Below, piece after piece: positions 1 to 7,918 of a stretch of DNA of 64,000 nt. The stretch is from NCBI RefSeq assembly GCF_000023905.1, contig NC_013192.1, positions 1,178,001 through 1,242,000 on the forward strand, given 5' to 3'. Position 1 is the stretch's first letter; each line of letters starts with the position of its first letter. The notes below the pieces were generated by a model, which did no database searches, had not been told where the DNA came from, and saw only the letters and a program-made list of their open reading frames with translations. A program made the translations under genes and the position numbers. This stretch comes from Leptotrichia buccalis C-1013-b. Its GTDB lineage: Bacteria > Fusobacteriota > Fusobacteriia > Fusobacteriales > Leptotrichiaceae.

Positions 1-430
1 TTTCTTTATATTCCAAAAATTTATTTTTAGTTTGCTCAGTGTATAATAAATATAATGTTTCTATGTTAGGAAATATTTTTAAATCTTTTTCAAATGGTAA
101 GTCTTCAAGAATAGATTTTTTTTCACCAAAGCTATGACTGAAAGCTGAAACTATCTTTGTTATTTTATCTGTATCTACTCCCTCTTCTTCTAGTAATTTT
201 TTCTCATTTAATAAATGTCTTTTAAAATCTTCTTCAAAAAGTTTTAAATCAAAATTATCTTCTTCTATTTTTATTCCTGTTTTATTATTTTTTTTATCAT
301 AATTATCAAAATAATAATCTATTAAAAAATTGTCATCTATTTTTTCATATTTCTGAATATTTCGATTATCAATCATTAATTTCCTTATTTTTTGTGCTAA
401 TTCTGTTCTTGAGATTCCAATTTTTTCCAT
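1..430 (-). CDS. Uncharacterised protein next to CRISPR ancillary genes (C-terminus outside window)
   Basis: An open frame runs from an ATG at 430 to the window edge, giving about 143 residues starting MEKIGISRTELAQKIRK. An AGAGGAA ribosome-binding site precedes the ATG. It starts 23 nt after the stop of the tandem CARF-HEPN gene on the same strand, so it is probably the next gene of that operon. The visible part is charged and helical, rich in K, E, D and N, with no catalytic motif or membrane segment I can name. I do not recognise the family. A type III accessory or Cas protein is possible from position only. Confidence 0.6.
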   Translation of the reverse strand, partial: MEKIGISRTELAQKIRKLMIDNRNIQKYEKIDDNFLIDYYFDNYDKKNNKTGIKIEEDNFDLKLFEEDFKRHLLNEKKLLEEEGVDTDKITKIVSAFSHSFGEKKSILEDLPFEKDLKIFPNIETLYLLYTEQTKNKFLEYKE

Positions 431-453
431 TTTTTATTCCTCTTTCATTTTAG

Positions 454-2586
454 TTATTTTATTTTACCGTATTTTTTTGAATATTTTTCAATGTCTTGTA
501 ACGTAAATTTATTCATAATTTCTATTACGTTATTTAATAAATTTGAGCAATATGTTGTATCATTTCTTTCTCTAGTGTTAATATGTCCTGCATCATTTCT
601 TATTTCATTCAATTTATTTATAGAATTTATTAATTCATCTATTTTATTGTCAATATTCTTAGTTTTTAGTTTTTCCACTTTTTTATAAAAATTTTCACTT
701 TTTTCTTTCGAATCGATTTTAAAAATTTTATATTTATAAATATCAATCAAAAAGAACAGTGCCAGTGCATAATTTTTAGAATCTTTTTGTTTTCTCACAA
801 ATTTTATTAATTCTTCATATGTTTCATTTTTTATTAATTTTACTTCTATAATTTCATATACTTTTTTATTTATTAAATCTAGTTCTTTATTATTTATTTT
901 TTCAAATTCTTTAGATATCTCTATAATCTTTTTATATTCATTATATGTATATGCTTCTGAAATTTTTCTCATAATTTTTGATAATTTTTCATCTATCATT
1001 TTAGTATTTTCTAAAGCATTTGTATATTTTGTATAATCTTTAAATTCTGCTATTGATTTATACAAATTAATTATTTTTAAAATAGGTATTTTATAAATAC
1101 TTCCATACTCCGAGTTTAATATTCTTTCTCCATAATAAATCGAATGAATGATAACATTATCATTTAATAATTCAAACAATCTCAACGAAGTCAATAAATT
1201 AAATGGAATATCTCTAAATGAATGGGTAATATCCATATCTATTTCTATTATTTCTCGTTTTTTTACTTCTATTTCATTTTTTATTTTTAAATATAACTCG
1301 TCTACATCTCCAAAATTATCAATTTGAACATATTTTATTTTTTCATTTGGTAACATTATACCTTTATTTTTAAAATTTTCTGTTAAAATATCCCATTTCC
1401 CTGTTTCAAGTCCAAAAATATAAATTTGATTATAATCCTCTATGTAAGGCTCAAATGTGTATTGTGTTTCTATAATTTCTTTTTTTCCTTCGTTATCTAA
1501 ATACTCATAAAATATTTTTTCATATCCTTTTCCTGATTCACCTGACCCTAAATTCCAAATCAATATTTTTCTTTTTGATGAATTTCTATATTCATCGTTA
1601 TTTTCTATATATTTCCCTGATTTATTTAAAGGATGAACAATTTTATCTCTTTTATCCTTTAAATTTTTATATTTTTTATTATCACTTTCATACTTATTCA
1701 CTATTTCTAAGCCATAATTTTTTACTTTATTATGATATTTTTCATTCTTTAGTGATTTTACTTCTTTAATTTTTTCTTTTAAAATATTTTCATATTCATT
1801 TTTTAAATTTATTTTAGTTATTTTTTTATAAATATCATCAATACCTTTTAAATTAAATTGTAATTTAATATAAAATTCATCTAGTTTATTCAATAAATCC
1901 CTATTCCCAATTTCTCTTAATTTATCAATACTTCCATATTTTGTAAAAGAACTAACAGCGTCTACAAAATCCAATTTTTCTAGCACATTTGTTATATCAA
2001 TTATTTGAAAATAATCTGTATTTATATCATTTTGGGAATACAGCACTTTTAAATTCAATTGACTATAATACATTTTTAAAATATTGATGATTGAAACTAA
2101 TGACATATACATTATTCTAAGACCACCTGTTATATCAACATAAATTTTACTTCTGCTTTGTTCATCTAATATATTTTTTATTTCTTCTATCTGAAAAATT
2201 AAATCAGAAGCAATATTCTGATTATCAAAATTATTTTTACTTTCAACAAAAAATATTTTACACTTATCTAAAAATTTCTTTTCAAATTCTTTTTTTATGT
2301 ACCCAATATCATTTTGTTTACTTTCTTCAAATATAATTTTTTTATCTTCAGAGTAAAAATATTCATTCAGCAAATTATACAAATAATTCCAACTGCTTTG
2401 TTGTGTTCCAAAAACTACTATTTTATTTGGTTTTAATTTTTCTAAATAAACCTTTGTTAAGTATTCATATTTTTCTAAATTAAATTTTTTATCTTTCCAT
2501 CTATATTCTTTCTTATTTTTCTTTGCTCTTTTTATGTTCTCTTCAAGATTATTTGATAAAGACATAATTAAAATATTACTTTCCAT
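454..2586 (-). CDS. Tandem CARF-HEPN-CARF-HEPN ribonuclease (Csx1/Csm6-like, TM1812 type)
   Basis: The 710-aa product holds two complete CARF-HEPN units in one chain. CARF 1 (about 1-205) has GTQQSS at 60 and DITGGLR at 151. HEPN 1 has an R-x4-H motif, RDKIVH, at 313-318. CARF 2 (about 338-500) has the TM1812-type DITHSFRD at 452. HEPN 2 has RNDAGH at 663-668. In this family the CARF domain binds cyclic oligoadenylate made by Cas10, and the HEPN pair forms a metal-independent RNase. The fusion supplies an intramolecular pair. I chose the ATG at 2586 because GAAGGT lies just upstream, although an ATG 11 codons earlier is in frame. It follows the csx20 gene on the same strand after about 90 nt. 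Confidence 0.85.
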   Translation of the reverse strand: MESNILIMSLSNNLEENIKRAKKNKKEYRWKDKKFNLEKYEYLTKVYLEKLKPNKIVVFGTQQSSWNYLYNLLNEYFYSEDKKIIFEESKQNDIGYIKKEFEKKFLDKCKIFFVESKNNFDNQNIASDLIFQIEEIKNILDEQSRSKIYVDITGGLRIMYMSLVSIINILKMYYSQLNLKVLYSQNDINTDYFQIIDITNVLEKLDFVDAVSSFTKYGSIDKLREIGNRDLLNKLDEFYIKLQFNLKGIDDIYKKITKINLKNEYENILKEKIKEVKSLKNEKYHNKVKNYGLEIVNKYESDNKKYKNLKDKRDKIVHPLNKSGKYIENNDEYRNSSKRKILIWNLGSGESGKGYEKIFYEYLDNEGKKEIIETQYTFEPYIEDYNQIYIFGLETGKWDILTENFKNKGIMLPNEKIKYVQIDNFGDVDELYLKIKNEIEVKKREIIEIDMDITHSFRDIPFNLLTSLRLFELLNDNVIIHSIYYGERILNSEYGSIYKIPILKIINLYKSIAEFKDYTKYTNALENTKMIDEKLSKIMRKISEAYTYNEYKKIIEISKEFEKINNKELDLINKKVYEIIEVKLIKNETYEELIKFVRKQKDSKNYALALFFLIDIYKYKIFKIDSKEKSENFYKKVEKLKTKNIDNKIDELINSINKLNEIRNDAGHINTRERNDTTYCSNLLNNVIEIMNKFTLQDIEKYSKKYGKIK

Positions 2587-2674
2587 TTTAGACCTTCTTT
2601 CTGTAAAATTAAATTTCATTCAAAGTGCATATTTTGTTGTCGTAAGCATTCATTTTTTATCAGTTAGCTTAATC

Positions 2675-3067
2675 CTATTCATATTTTACAAACTTTACAT
2701 GCTCAAAATAACTTATCTTTTTTACAATTTCACCTTCTTTTATTTCTTCAACATTTCTTTCAGTATAACTATATACAGGAATTAATTCATTTTCTATTGA
2801 CCATTTTACAAGATTATATGTATATCCCCAGTTACCTTGAATCAGAATTATATCATCTTTGTTAAAATTTTCTTTAATAAATTTTTTTATTTTTTCCAAA
2901 TTTTCTTTATAATTTTTCTTTATTGATACATTTGACCACATATTCTGTAATTCTTCAGGTAAATTTTTAATTTCTTTTACTTTGTATTCTTCAACCAATT
3001 CTTTTTTCTGATTCTCTGTTAATTGATGCGAAAATACTAATAGTACCTTTTTTTCTTTTTTTTTCAT
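2675..3067 (-). CDS. csx20: Csx20 family CRISPR-associated protein
   Basis: A 130-aa cytosolic protein with a good GAGGAG site before its ATG. The N-terminal LLVFSHQLT motif, the middle LPEELQNMWSN and the later LIQGNWGYTYNLVKW fit the Csx20 family as I know it. I recall recent reports that Csx20 degrades cyclic oligoadenylate (a ring nuclease), but that cannot be read from sequence alone. It lies directly upstream of the tandem CARF-HEPN RNase, so it would suit switching that effector off. Its C-terminal two thirds clearly align with the C-terminus of the 8175-10253 protein, for example the shared KK-I-EN, D--LI-G--G-T---V-W pattern. Confidence 0.75.
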   Translation of the reverse strand: MKKKEKKVLLVFSHQLTENQKKELVEEYKVKEIKNLPEELQNMWSNVSIKKNYKENLEKIKKFIKENFNKDDIILIQGNWGYTYNLVKWSIENELIPVYSYTERNVEEIKEGEIVKKISYFEHVKFVKYE

Positions 3068-3243
3068 TAAATTCTCCTCTTCATCCTAAATTTTTATTTC
3101 TCTATCATTTTACCTTATTAATTTTAAAAATCAATTCTTTTCTTGTCAAAGTTATATATATTTTTCAGATTATAGCAATTCTACTTTAAATTTAGAAAAA
3201 TATTACTCCTCCTTTAAAGCAGAATTACCACATTTTCTAAAAA

Positions 3244-3465
3244 CTACCAACTAAAACTGTCAAAAAAACTTGATACTTCATTACAAAAATCATTTACGCT
3301 GCTACCAAAATCTTCTGCCATATTTCCCATTGTTGTAAACATATCATTTGCGGTATTAACTGTTTCGTTCATCAATTTTACTGTCTGATTTATACCTTCT
3401 GCCACTGCTACCACTCCTGCTGTTACCACTACCGCTGTTCCTACTGCTTCTTCAATTCCTGTCAT
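3244..3465 (-). CDS. Small Gly/Ala/Val-rich protein, putative membrane-active peptide
   Basis: A 73-aa ORF with an ideal AAGGAGG site 9 nt before the ATG at 3465. A GTG three codons earlier overlaps that site and is less likely. Residues about 5-27 are a short Ala/Val/Gly-rich hydrophobic stretch (VGTAVVVTAGVVAVAEG). The rest is amphipathic and ends in an aromatic FFDSFSW tail. There is no Sec signal or double-glycine leader I can point to. It has its own promoter of the same layout as the neighbouring GTPase genes. It resembles the detached membrane tail of those GTPases or a bacteriocin-like peptide. Its function is unknown. Confidence 0.6.
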   Translation of the reverse strand: MTGIEEAVGTAVVVTAGVVAVAEGINQTVKLMNETVNTANDMFTTMGNMAEDFGSSVNDFCNEVSSFFDSFSW

Positions 3466-3495
3466 TTTTATCACCTCCTTTTTTATTTTAGATTC

Positions 3496-3544
3496 ATTAT
3501 ATAATAATTTGATAACTTATTTATGTAATTTTTTCACCAACTTT
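3496..3544 (-). promoter_or_regulatory. Island promoter for the 73-aa gene
   Basis: On the minus strand TAAGTT (3519-3514) is followed by 12 nt and then TATAAT (3501-3496). That is the same spacing as the other island promoters. The distal box is poor here: AAAGTT sits at 3544-3539, a 25-bp period instead of 20-21. Confidence 0.5.
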
Positions 3545-3578
3545 TTATTCCCACCCACCTAAACCCTCTATTTATCTT

Positions 3579-4581
3579 CTAAAATATTTCTACAAAAAAA
3601 TCAACAACTCCACTAATTATATTTTCTCCTACTCCAACTATTGCTCCACCTACTGTACCTATTACTCTTCCAACTGAACCTAATCCTATTAAACTTCCTA
3701 TTGCTTGACCTATTGTTCCACCTATTGCCATTCCTTTTGTTACTGATTCCACAAATTTCTCTAAAACTTCCGCTCTGTAATCTTGTAAATCATCATTATC
3801 TTTCCATATAATTTCTTCCTTATTCATATTTTGTGCATAAACTAATCTCTTTTCTTCTGGTGTACATTGTAATATGTAGTATAATAATTTTGATAAATTG
3901 TATGTTTTTGTTGTATATATCCTTCTTCTTTTTCTCCAGCACTGTAGTAAATTGGCTCTGTGTCTATTCCTGTTGCTTCTTTTATCCTTCTTTTTACTGA
4001 TATTACTTTATTTTCCAAAAATTCTTGCAATTTCTTTTCAGGTCTATTTTCTTCCGTATTCCAATATTTACCTTTCATCGCTACATCCGCCTGATTTATC
4101 GCAACCAATATCCTATTTTCCTTATTATCCCCTAAATTCGGTATTATTACATTATTTATCAATTCGTATGATGTTCCCAAATCCCTGCTACTTCCATCCA
4201 AAATTACCAAAACCAAATCAATTAACAAATTATCATTTTCATCTTTTTCATAAAGTTTGTCAATTATTCTTTTACTATGCTTGTTATATGCTTCTTTTCC
4301 ATCACCTAATCCTGGAGTATCCCATATTACTAAATTATCCAACTCATATTTATCAATTTCCGTCGTTTCTGGATCTGCACTTATTCCTACTTTGCTACTT
4401 CCTTACCAAATAACGCATTAATTGTACTGCTTTTTCCTACTCCTGTTGCACCTGTTACCATTAAATTAATTCTTTGATTTTTCATTCTCAACAAATTCCC
4501 TAACAATTTTTGTCTTGTTTTCTCATCCATATTTTCACGCATAACATTTTTTTCAATTTCCTTAAATATATTTTTCCTCAT
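3579..4581 (-). pseudogene. YfjP-like GTPase with glycine-zipper tail, copy A, two frameshifts
   Basis: Read across two frameshifts this is one protein of about 330 aa. The first part (start 4581) carries the P-loop GATGVGKSS and breaks just after FGKEVA, where one base is missing compared with copy C. The second part has DTPGLGDG (G3) and NQAD (G4), followed by YYSAG. A second shift near 3925 separates it from the tail, which reads YNLSKLLYYILQCTPEEKR and continues in frame into the 82-aa ORF at 3579-3827. That tail is a glycine zipper (IGGTIGQAIGSLIGLGS) and probably inserts in or binds a membrane. Pieces may still be translated separately, because the tail ORF has an ATG, but no good ribosome-binding site is visible there. 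Confidence 0.75.
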
Positions 4582-4618
4582 AATTTATACCTTCTTTCTC
4601 TTATTCATATTTTTTATT

Positions 4619-4663
4619 ATTATAACATTTCAAATATAATTTATTTTTCAAAAATTTAACTTA
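4619..4663 (-). promoter_or_regulatory. Island promoter for GTPase copy A
   Basis: Minus-strand boxes TAAGTT (4663-4658) and TAAATT (4643-4638) have a 20-bp period, followed by 13 nt and TATAAT (4624-4619). Confidence 0.5.
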
Positions 4664-4667
4664 TTTT

Positions 4668-4772
4668 CTATTTTTTACTTGAACACATTAATTTATTCCC
4701 TAAAATTTGTTTACTTCTTTTTATTTTTACTTCATAATATTTCATCACTTTTTCTTTAATTAATCTTTTCAT
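4668..4772 (-). CDS. Possible 34-aa basic small protein
   Basis: A short ORF (MKRLIKEKVMKYYEVKIKR at the N-terminus) has a strong GGAGGG site 7 nt before its ATG. An island-type promoter lies about 38 nt upstream. The product is highly basic, with no signal peptide. It could be a small regulator, a signalling peptide or the leader of GTPase copy A. Real translation is uncertain; the promoter and ribosome-binding site are the only support. Confidence 0.35.
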   Translation of the reverse strand: MKRLIKEKVMKYYEVKIKRSKQILGNKLMCSSKK

Positions 4773-4810
4773 ATTCCATCCCTCCAGAAATTAATTTTTT
4801 ATCATAATCT

Positions 4811-4854
4811 ATTATTACATTTTTTTATAACTTATTTTTTATTCCTACAACCTA
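4811..4854 (-). promoter_or_regulatory. Island promoter for the 34-aa ORF
   Basis: Minus-strand boxes TAGGTT (4854-4849) and TAAGTT (4834-4829) have a 20-bp period. After 12 nt comes the weaker -10 AATAAT (4816-4811). Confidence 0.45.
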
Positions 4855-4862
4855 TTTTCAAA

Positions 4863-5555
4863 TTATGCTCCTATTAACTGCCTTTTTTCCAAAATTATAT
4901 TATCTATTATAAAATCTAGTAATTTTTCTATGTTATAACCATATTCTGCTGAATAATATACTGGTTTTCTTATTGTTACTCCTGTTGCTTCTTTTACCCT
5001 ATTTTGTATAGATATCGCTTGTTTTTCTAAAAAATCTACTAACACTTGATCTGGTCTATTTGTTTCTTTATTCCAGTGTCTGCCTTTCATTGCCATATCC
5101 GCCTGATTAATTACCACTAATATCCTATCTGCCTGTATATTTGGAACTATCACTTCATTTAATAATGTATATGTACTTCCCATATCTCTATTTAATCCTT
5201 CCAGTACTACAATTGCCAAATCTACCCAGCCATAGACATTTCCATCCAATGAATAAGTTTTATATAATAAATTTACTAATTTTCTTTTATGAATTTCATC
5301 GTTCTTAACACCATCTCCCAATCCTGGAGTATCCCACAATCTAAATACATCATTTAATGAATAAAATTCCAGGCTCATTGTTTCTGGATCTACTCCGTTA
5401 CCAACTATTGCCACATTTTTTCTAAAAATTGTATTTAATGTTGTTGATTTTCCTGCTCCTGTTACTCCTGTCACCATTACATCCAAAGGCATAAATCTTG
5501 CTTTTTCTAATTTTTTTTCTATATCCATTTTTCTATAATCTCTAAAATTTGTCAT
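4863..5555 (-). CDS. YfjP-like P-loop GTPase, copy B (intact, no zipper tail)
   Basis: A 230-aa intact GTPase with P-loop GVTGAGKST at 30-38, G3 DTPG at 75-78 and the non-canonical G4 NQAD (usually NKxD) at 150-153. The family is the YfjP/YeeP type (COG3596), often found on mobile elements; its cellular role is poorly known. It aligns with copies A and C through the end of the GTPase domain (YNIEKLLDFI, EKRQLIGA) and then stops exactly where the glycine-zipper tail begins in the other two. The protein is thus a soluble, tail-less version and could pair with a separate small membrane peptide such as the 73-aa neighbour. It has its own well-matched island promoter. Confidence 0.85.
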   Translation of the reverse strand: MTNFRDYRKMDIEKKLEKARFMPLDVMVTGVTGAGKSTTLNTIFRKNVAIVGNGVDPETMSLEFYSLNDVFRLWDTPGLGDGVKNDEIHKRKLVNLLYKTYSLDGNVYGWVDLAIVVLEGLNRDMGSTYTLLNEVIVPNIQADRILVVINQADMAMKGRHWNKETNRPDQVLVDFLEKQAISIQNRVKEATGVTIRKPVYYSAEYGYNIEKLLDFIIDNIILEKRQLIGA

Positions 5556-5600
5556 AAACTATCACACTCCATTTTTATTCTCTTTCTCATTTACAAAAAT

Positions 5601-5645
5601 ATTATATCTTTTTCTTCTAACTTATTTTCTTCTACAAATAACTTA
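5601..5645 (-). promoter_or_regulatory. Island promoter for GTPase copy B
   Basis: This is one of the two clearest examples. On the minus strand TAAGTT (5645-5640) and TAAGTT (5624-5619) have an exact 21-bp period, then 12 nt, then TATAAT (5606-5601). No good -35 hexamer is visible at the usual distance. Confidence 0.6.
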
Positions 5646-5687
5646 TTTTAATACTTCATACATTATGTTTAATATACACTTGCTTCA

Positions 5688-6149
5688 CTAATTTTCATTT
5701 ACAATTTCCCCATTTTTCAATGAATAAAATTTTTGATTGCTTGATCCGAAAAATTTTCCTTGTATTCTCAATTCATGCATATATTTTCCAACTTTTAAAT
5801 ACTTTAATTTTTTCAAAATATTTCTTGAGACATCTTTAAAATCATAGGAGGTATAAAGTGCTATTTCAAAATCTTTTTCATGCATTTCATTAATAAATTC
5901 TTCCAAGGCTTCCTTTTGCATTAAAGGTTCTCCACCTGAAATAGTAATTTTTTTTACTGGCAAATTATAAGACATTATTTCATCACACAATTTTTTTACT
6001 TCATATTCCCTACCTGTTCGGATGTCTTGGATTTCACTATTATGGCAACCTTTACATTTCACATTACAGCCTTGAAAAAATACTGTTAATCTAATTCCTG
6101 GTCCATCTTCATATCTGTTTTTTTGAATTGATGCAATTTTTACTTTCAT
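5688..6149 (-). CDS. Radical SAM activating-enzyme-like protein (NrdG-type)
   Basis: A 153-aa protein with the radical-SAM [4Fe-4S] motif CNVKCKGC (CxxxCxxC) at about residues 29-36 and the SAM-binding TISGGEPL. Size and layout match the activating enzyme of anaerobic ribonucleotide reductase (NrdG), which makes a glycyl radical on NrdD. No nrdD or other glycyl-radical enzyme is in the window, and the chromosome uses NrdEF here. It may therefore activate an unlinked partner or modify a peptide from the island. I chose the ATG at 6149 because GGAGGT lies 7 nt upstream; a start 10 codons earlier overlaps that site. It has an island-type promoter. Confidence 0.75.
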   Translation of the reverse strand: MKVKIASIQKNRYEDGPGIRLTVFFQGCNVKCKGCHNSEIQDIRTGREYEVKKLCDEIMSYNLPVKKITISGGEPLMQKEALEEFINEMHEKDFEIALYTSYDFKDVSRNILKKLKYLKVGKYMHELRIQGKFFGSSNQKFYSLKNGEIVNEN

Positions 6150-6183
6150 TTTATACCTCCGATTATGTATTTTTTTCATTATT

Positions 6184-6227
6184 ATTGTAACACTTGTATC
6201 TATCTTACTTATCCAAAAAATGTCCTA
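6184..6227 (-). promoter_or_regulatory. Island promoter for the radical SAM gene
   Basis: Minus-strand boxes TAGGAC (6227-6222) and TAAGAT (6207-6202) have a 20-bp period. After 12 nt comes the -10 TACAAT (6189-6184). The boxes are degenerate but the geometry matches the others. Confidence 0.45.
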
Positions 6228-6242
6228 TTTTTTAAATTTCAA

Positions 6243-7318
6243 CTAAAACCATCCTCCAAAAAAACTTCCAATTGCATCACATACACCTTTCACTGCACCT
6301 ACAACTCCACCAACTGCTCCACCTATTACCGAACCAACTGCCGAACCTACCTCTTCTCCAATTTCTCCAAATATTCCACTAATTGTCCCACCTATATTTG
6401 CTCCTGCGTCGCTTCCTTCCATCCTTCCATCCGATATACCTTCTGTCACATTCGCTACACCTTCTGATAACACTTCAACTGCTGCTCCAAAAATAGTTTC
6501 TAAAATATCTCTTCTATAATCTTTTAAATCGTCATTATCTTTCTACATTACTTCTTCTTTGTTCAAATTTTGTGCATAAACGTACTCTTTTTTCTTCTGG
6601 TGTATATTGCAATATTATAATAATTTTGATAAGTTATATGGTTTTTGTTATAATTCTCCTTCTTCCTTGTATCCTGCACTGTAATAAATTGGTTTCACTT
6701 CTATTCCTGTTCCTTCTTTTATTCTTCTTTTTACCGATATCACCTTATTATTCAAAAATTCTTTTAAAATACTTTCAGGACGATTCTCTTGTTCATTCCA
6801 ATATTTCCCCTTCATTGCTACATCCGCCTGATTTATCGCAACTAATATTCTGTTTTTTTTATTTTTACCTAAATTGGGTATTATTATATTATTTATCAAT
6901 TCATACGATGTTCCCAAATCTCTACTTCCTCCATCCAGTATCACTAAAACCAAATCAATTAACAAATTACCATTTTCATCTTTTTCATAAAGTTTATCAA
7001 TCATTTTTTTACTATGTTTATTATCTGCTTCTTTTCCGTCACCTAATCCTCGAGTGTCCCATATTACCAAATTATCCAGTTCATATTTTTCAATTTCCAT
7101 TGTTTCTGGATCTGCACTTGTTCCTATTCTTGATACTTCCACTCCAAACAATGCGTTTATTGTGCTGCTCTTTCTACATCCTGTTGCACCTGTACCATCA
7201 AATTAATTTTTTGTTTCTTCAATTTCAATAAATTTCCCAATAATTTTTCTCTTACTTTTTTATCCATTTTTTTACTCATAATAATGTTTTCAATCTCTTT
7301 TAACAAATTTCGTTTCAT
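6243..7318 (-). pseudogene. YfjP-like GTPase with glycine-zipper tail, copy C, heavily decayed
   Basis: This is the third paralogue and is broken in several ways. A base is lost just before the P-loop, so the N-terminal frame from the ATG at 7318 ends early. The P-loop reads GATGCRKSS and G3 reads DTRGLGDG, both damaged. Stop codons and shifts follow the GTPase domain near 6660. In the tail, the Trp codon found in copy A after NKEEII is a TAG stop (NKEEVM then stop). The glycine-zipper part (IGGTISGIFGEIGEEVGSAV) remains open at 6243-6473. The largest intact GTPase piece is 6648-7151. Confidence 0.8.
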
Positions 7319-7346
7319 AATTAATTCCTTCTTTCTATTTTCCAGT

Positions 7347-7373
7347 AACCTATTTTTTCACTTCAATATCTTA
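7347..7373 (-). promoter_or_regulatory. Island direct-repeat boxes upstream of copy C (no -10)
   Basis: Minus-strand TAAGAT (7373-7368) and TAGGTT (7352-7347) keep the 21-bp period. The expected -10 position reads AAAGAA, so the promoter looks damaged, in line with the dead gene behind it. Confidence 0.4.
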
Positions 7374-7417
7374 TTTTTTAATCCTTTAAACATTCTTTAT
7401 AATTTTTAATTTTTTTA

Positions 7418-7870
7418 TTACGTTATCTTTAATGATTCTCTACAAGTAAACAGCACTTCCAATCTTTGATACAAGTCAACAATTTCACAAAAAAACTTTT
7501 CATCTATATCATCTTCAGTAATAGAAAATTCATATCCATTTTTTAAACTTTTACTTTCTTCATATTTAAAATATATTCCCTTCAAACTAAAGCAAAAAGC
7601 TATATAATTTTTATCCTTGCTATTTTTAAACTTTAATGTAAATGTCTCCTGTCTTTCCCAATATAAGTCTTTTTCTAAATAAATCTCCTCAATATCTTCT
7701 TCCAGCAAGTTTCTAACATAATTAAATATTCTGAAAAAATCTTTTTCAAAGTGCTCTTTTGTTATTTTTGCAAGATAAACTTCAGAATCTATTCTTCTAT
7801 TTTTTTTAATACTCTCAGCAATTGAATCCAAATATTCTCTTTTTTTCAAAATTAAATCTTTGCTTAACAC
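7418..7870 (-). CDS. Uncharacterised 150-aa protein of the GTPase island
   Basis: I do not recognise this protein. It is soluble, with no signal peptide or membrane segment. The N-terminal half is helical and charged; the rest looks like mixed strands and helices, ending LEVLFTCRESL. GGAG lies 9 nt before a GTG at 7870, which I prefer to an in-frame TTG nine bases earlier that almost touches the GGAG. It is the first gene of the island and carries one of the two best copies of the shared promoter, so it probably belongs functionally with the GTPases. Confidence 0.65.
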   Translation of the reverse strand: MLSKDLILKKREYLDSIAESIKKNRRIDSEVYLAKITKEHFEKDFFRIFNYVRNLLEEDIEEIYLEKDLYWERQETFTLKFKNSKDKNYIAFCFSLKGIYFKYEESKSLKNGYEFSITEDDIDEKFFCEIVDLYQRLEVLFTCRESLKIT

Positions 7871-7918
7871 GACATTCAACTCCTATAATTTAATTTTTCC
7901 CTTCTTATTTACAAAATC

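Noticed and set aside
3061-3130. Island-type promoter upstream of csx20
   Set aside because: A TAAAAT is present but no TAAGTT-like box at the right distance, so the CRISPR effectors do not seem to share the GTPase island control.
5688-6149. Calling the radical SAM gene nrdG outright
   Set aside because: No nrdD is present nearby and the gene shares promoters with the GTPase island; only the family-level call is supported.
3898-7231. Long plus-strand ORFs (3898-4413 and 6572-7231) that look like Leu/Tyr-rich membrane proteins
   Set aside because: They lie exactly opposite GTPase copies A and C, resemble each other only because those genes are paralogues, and lack ribosome-binding sites.
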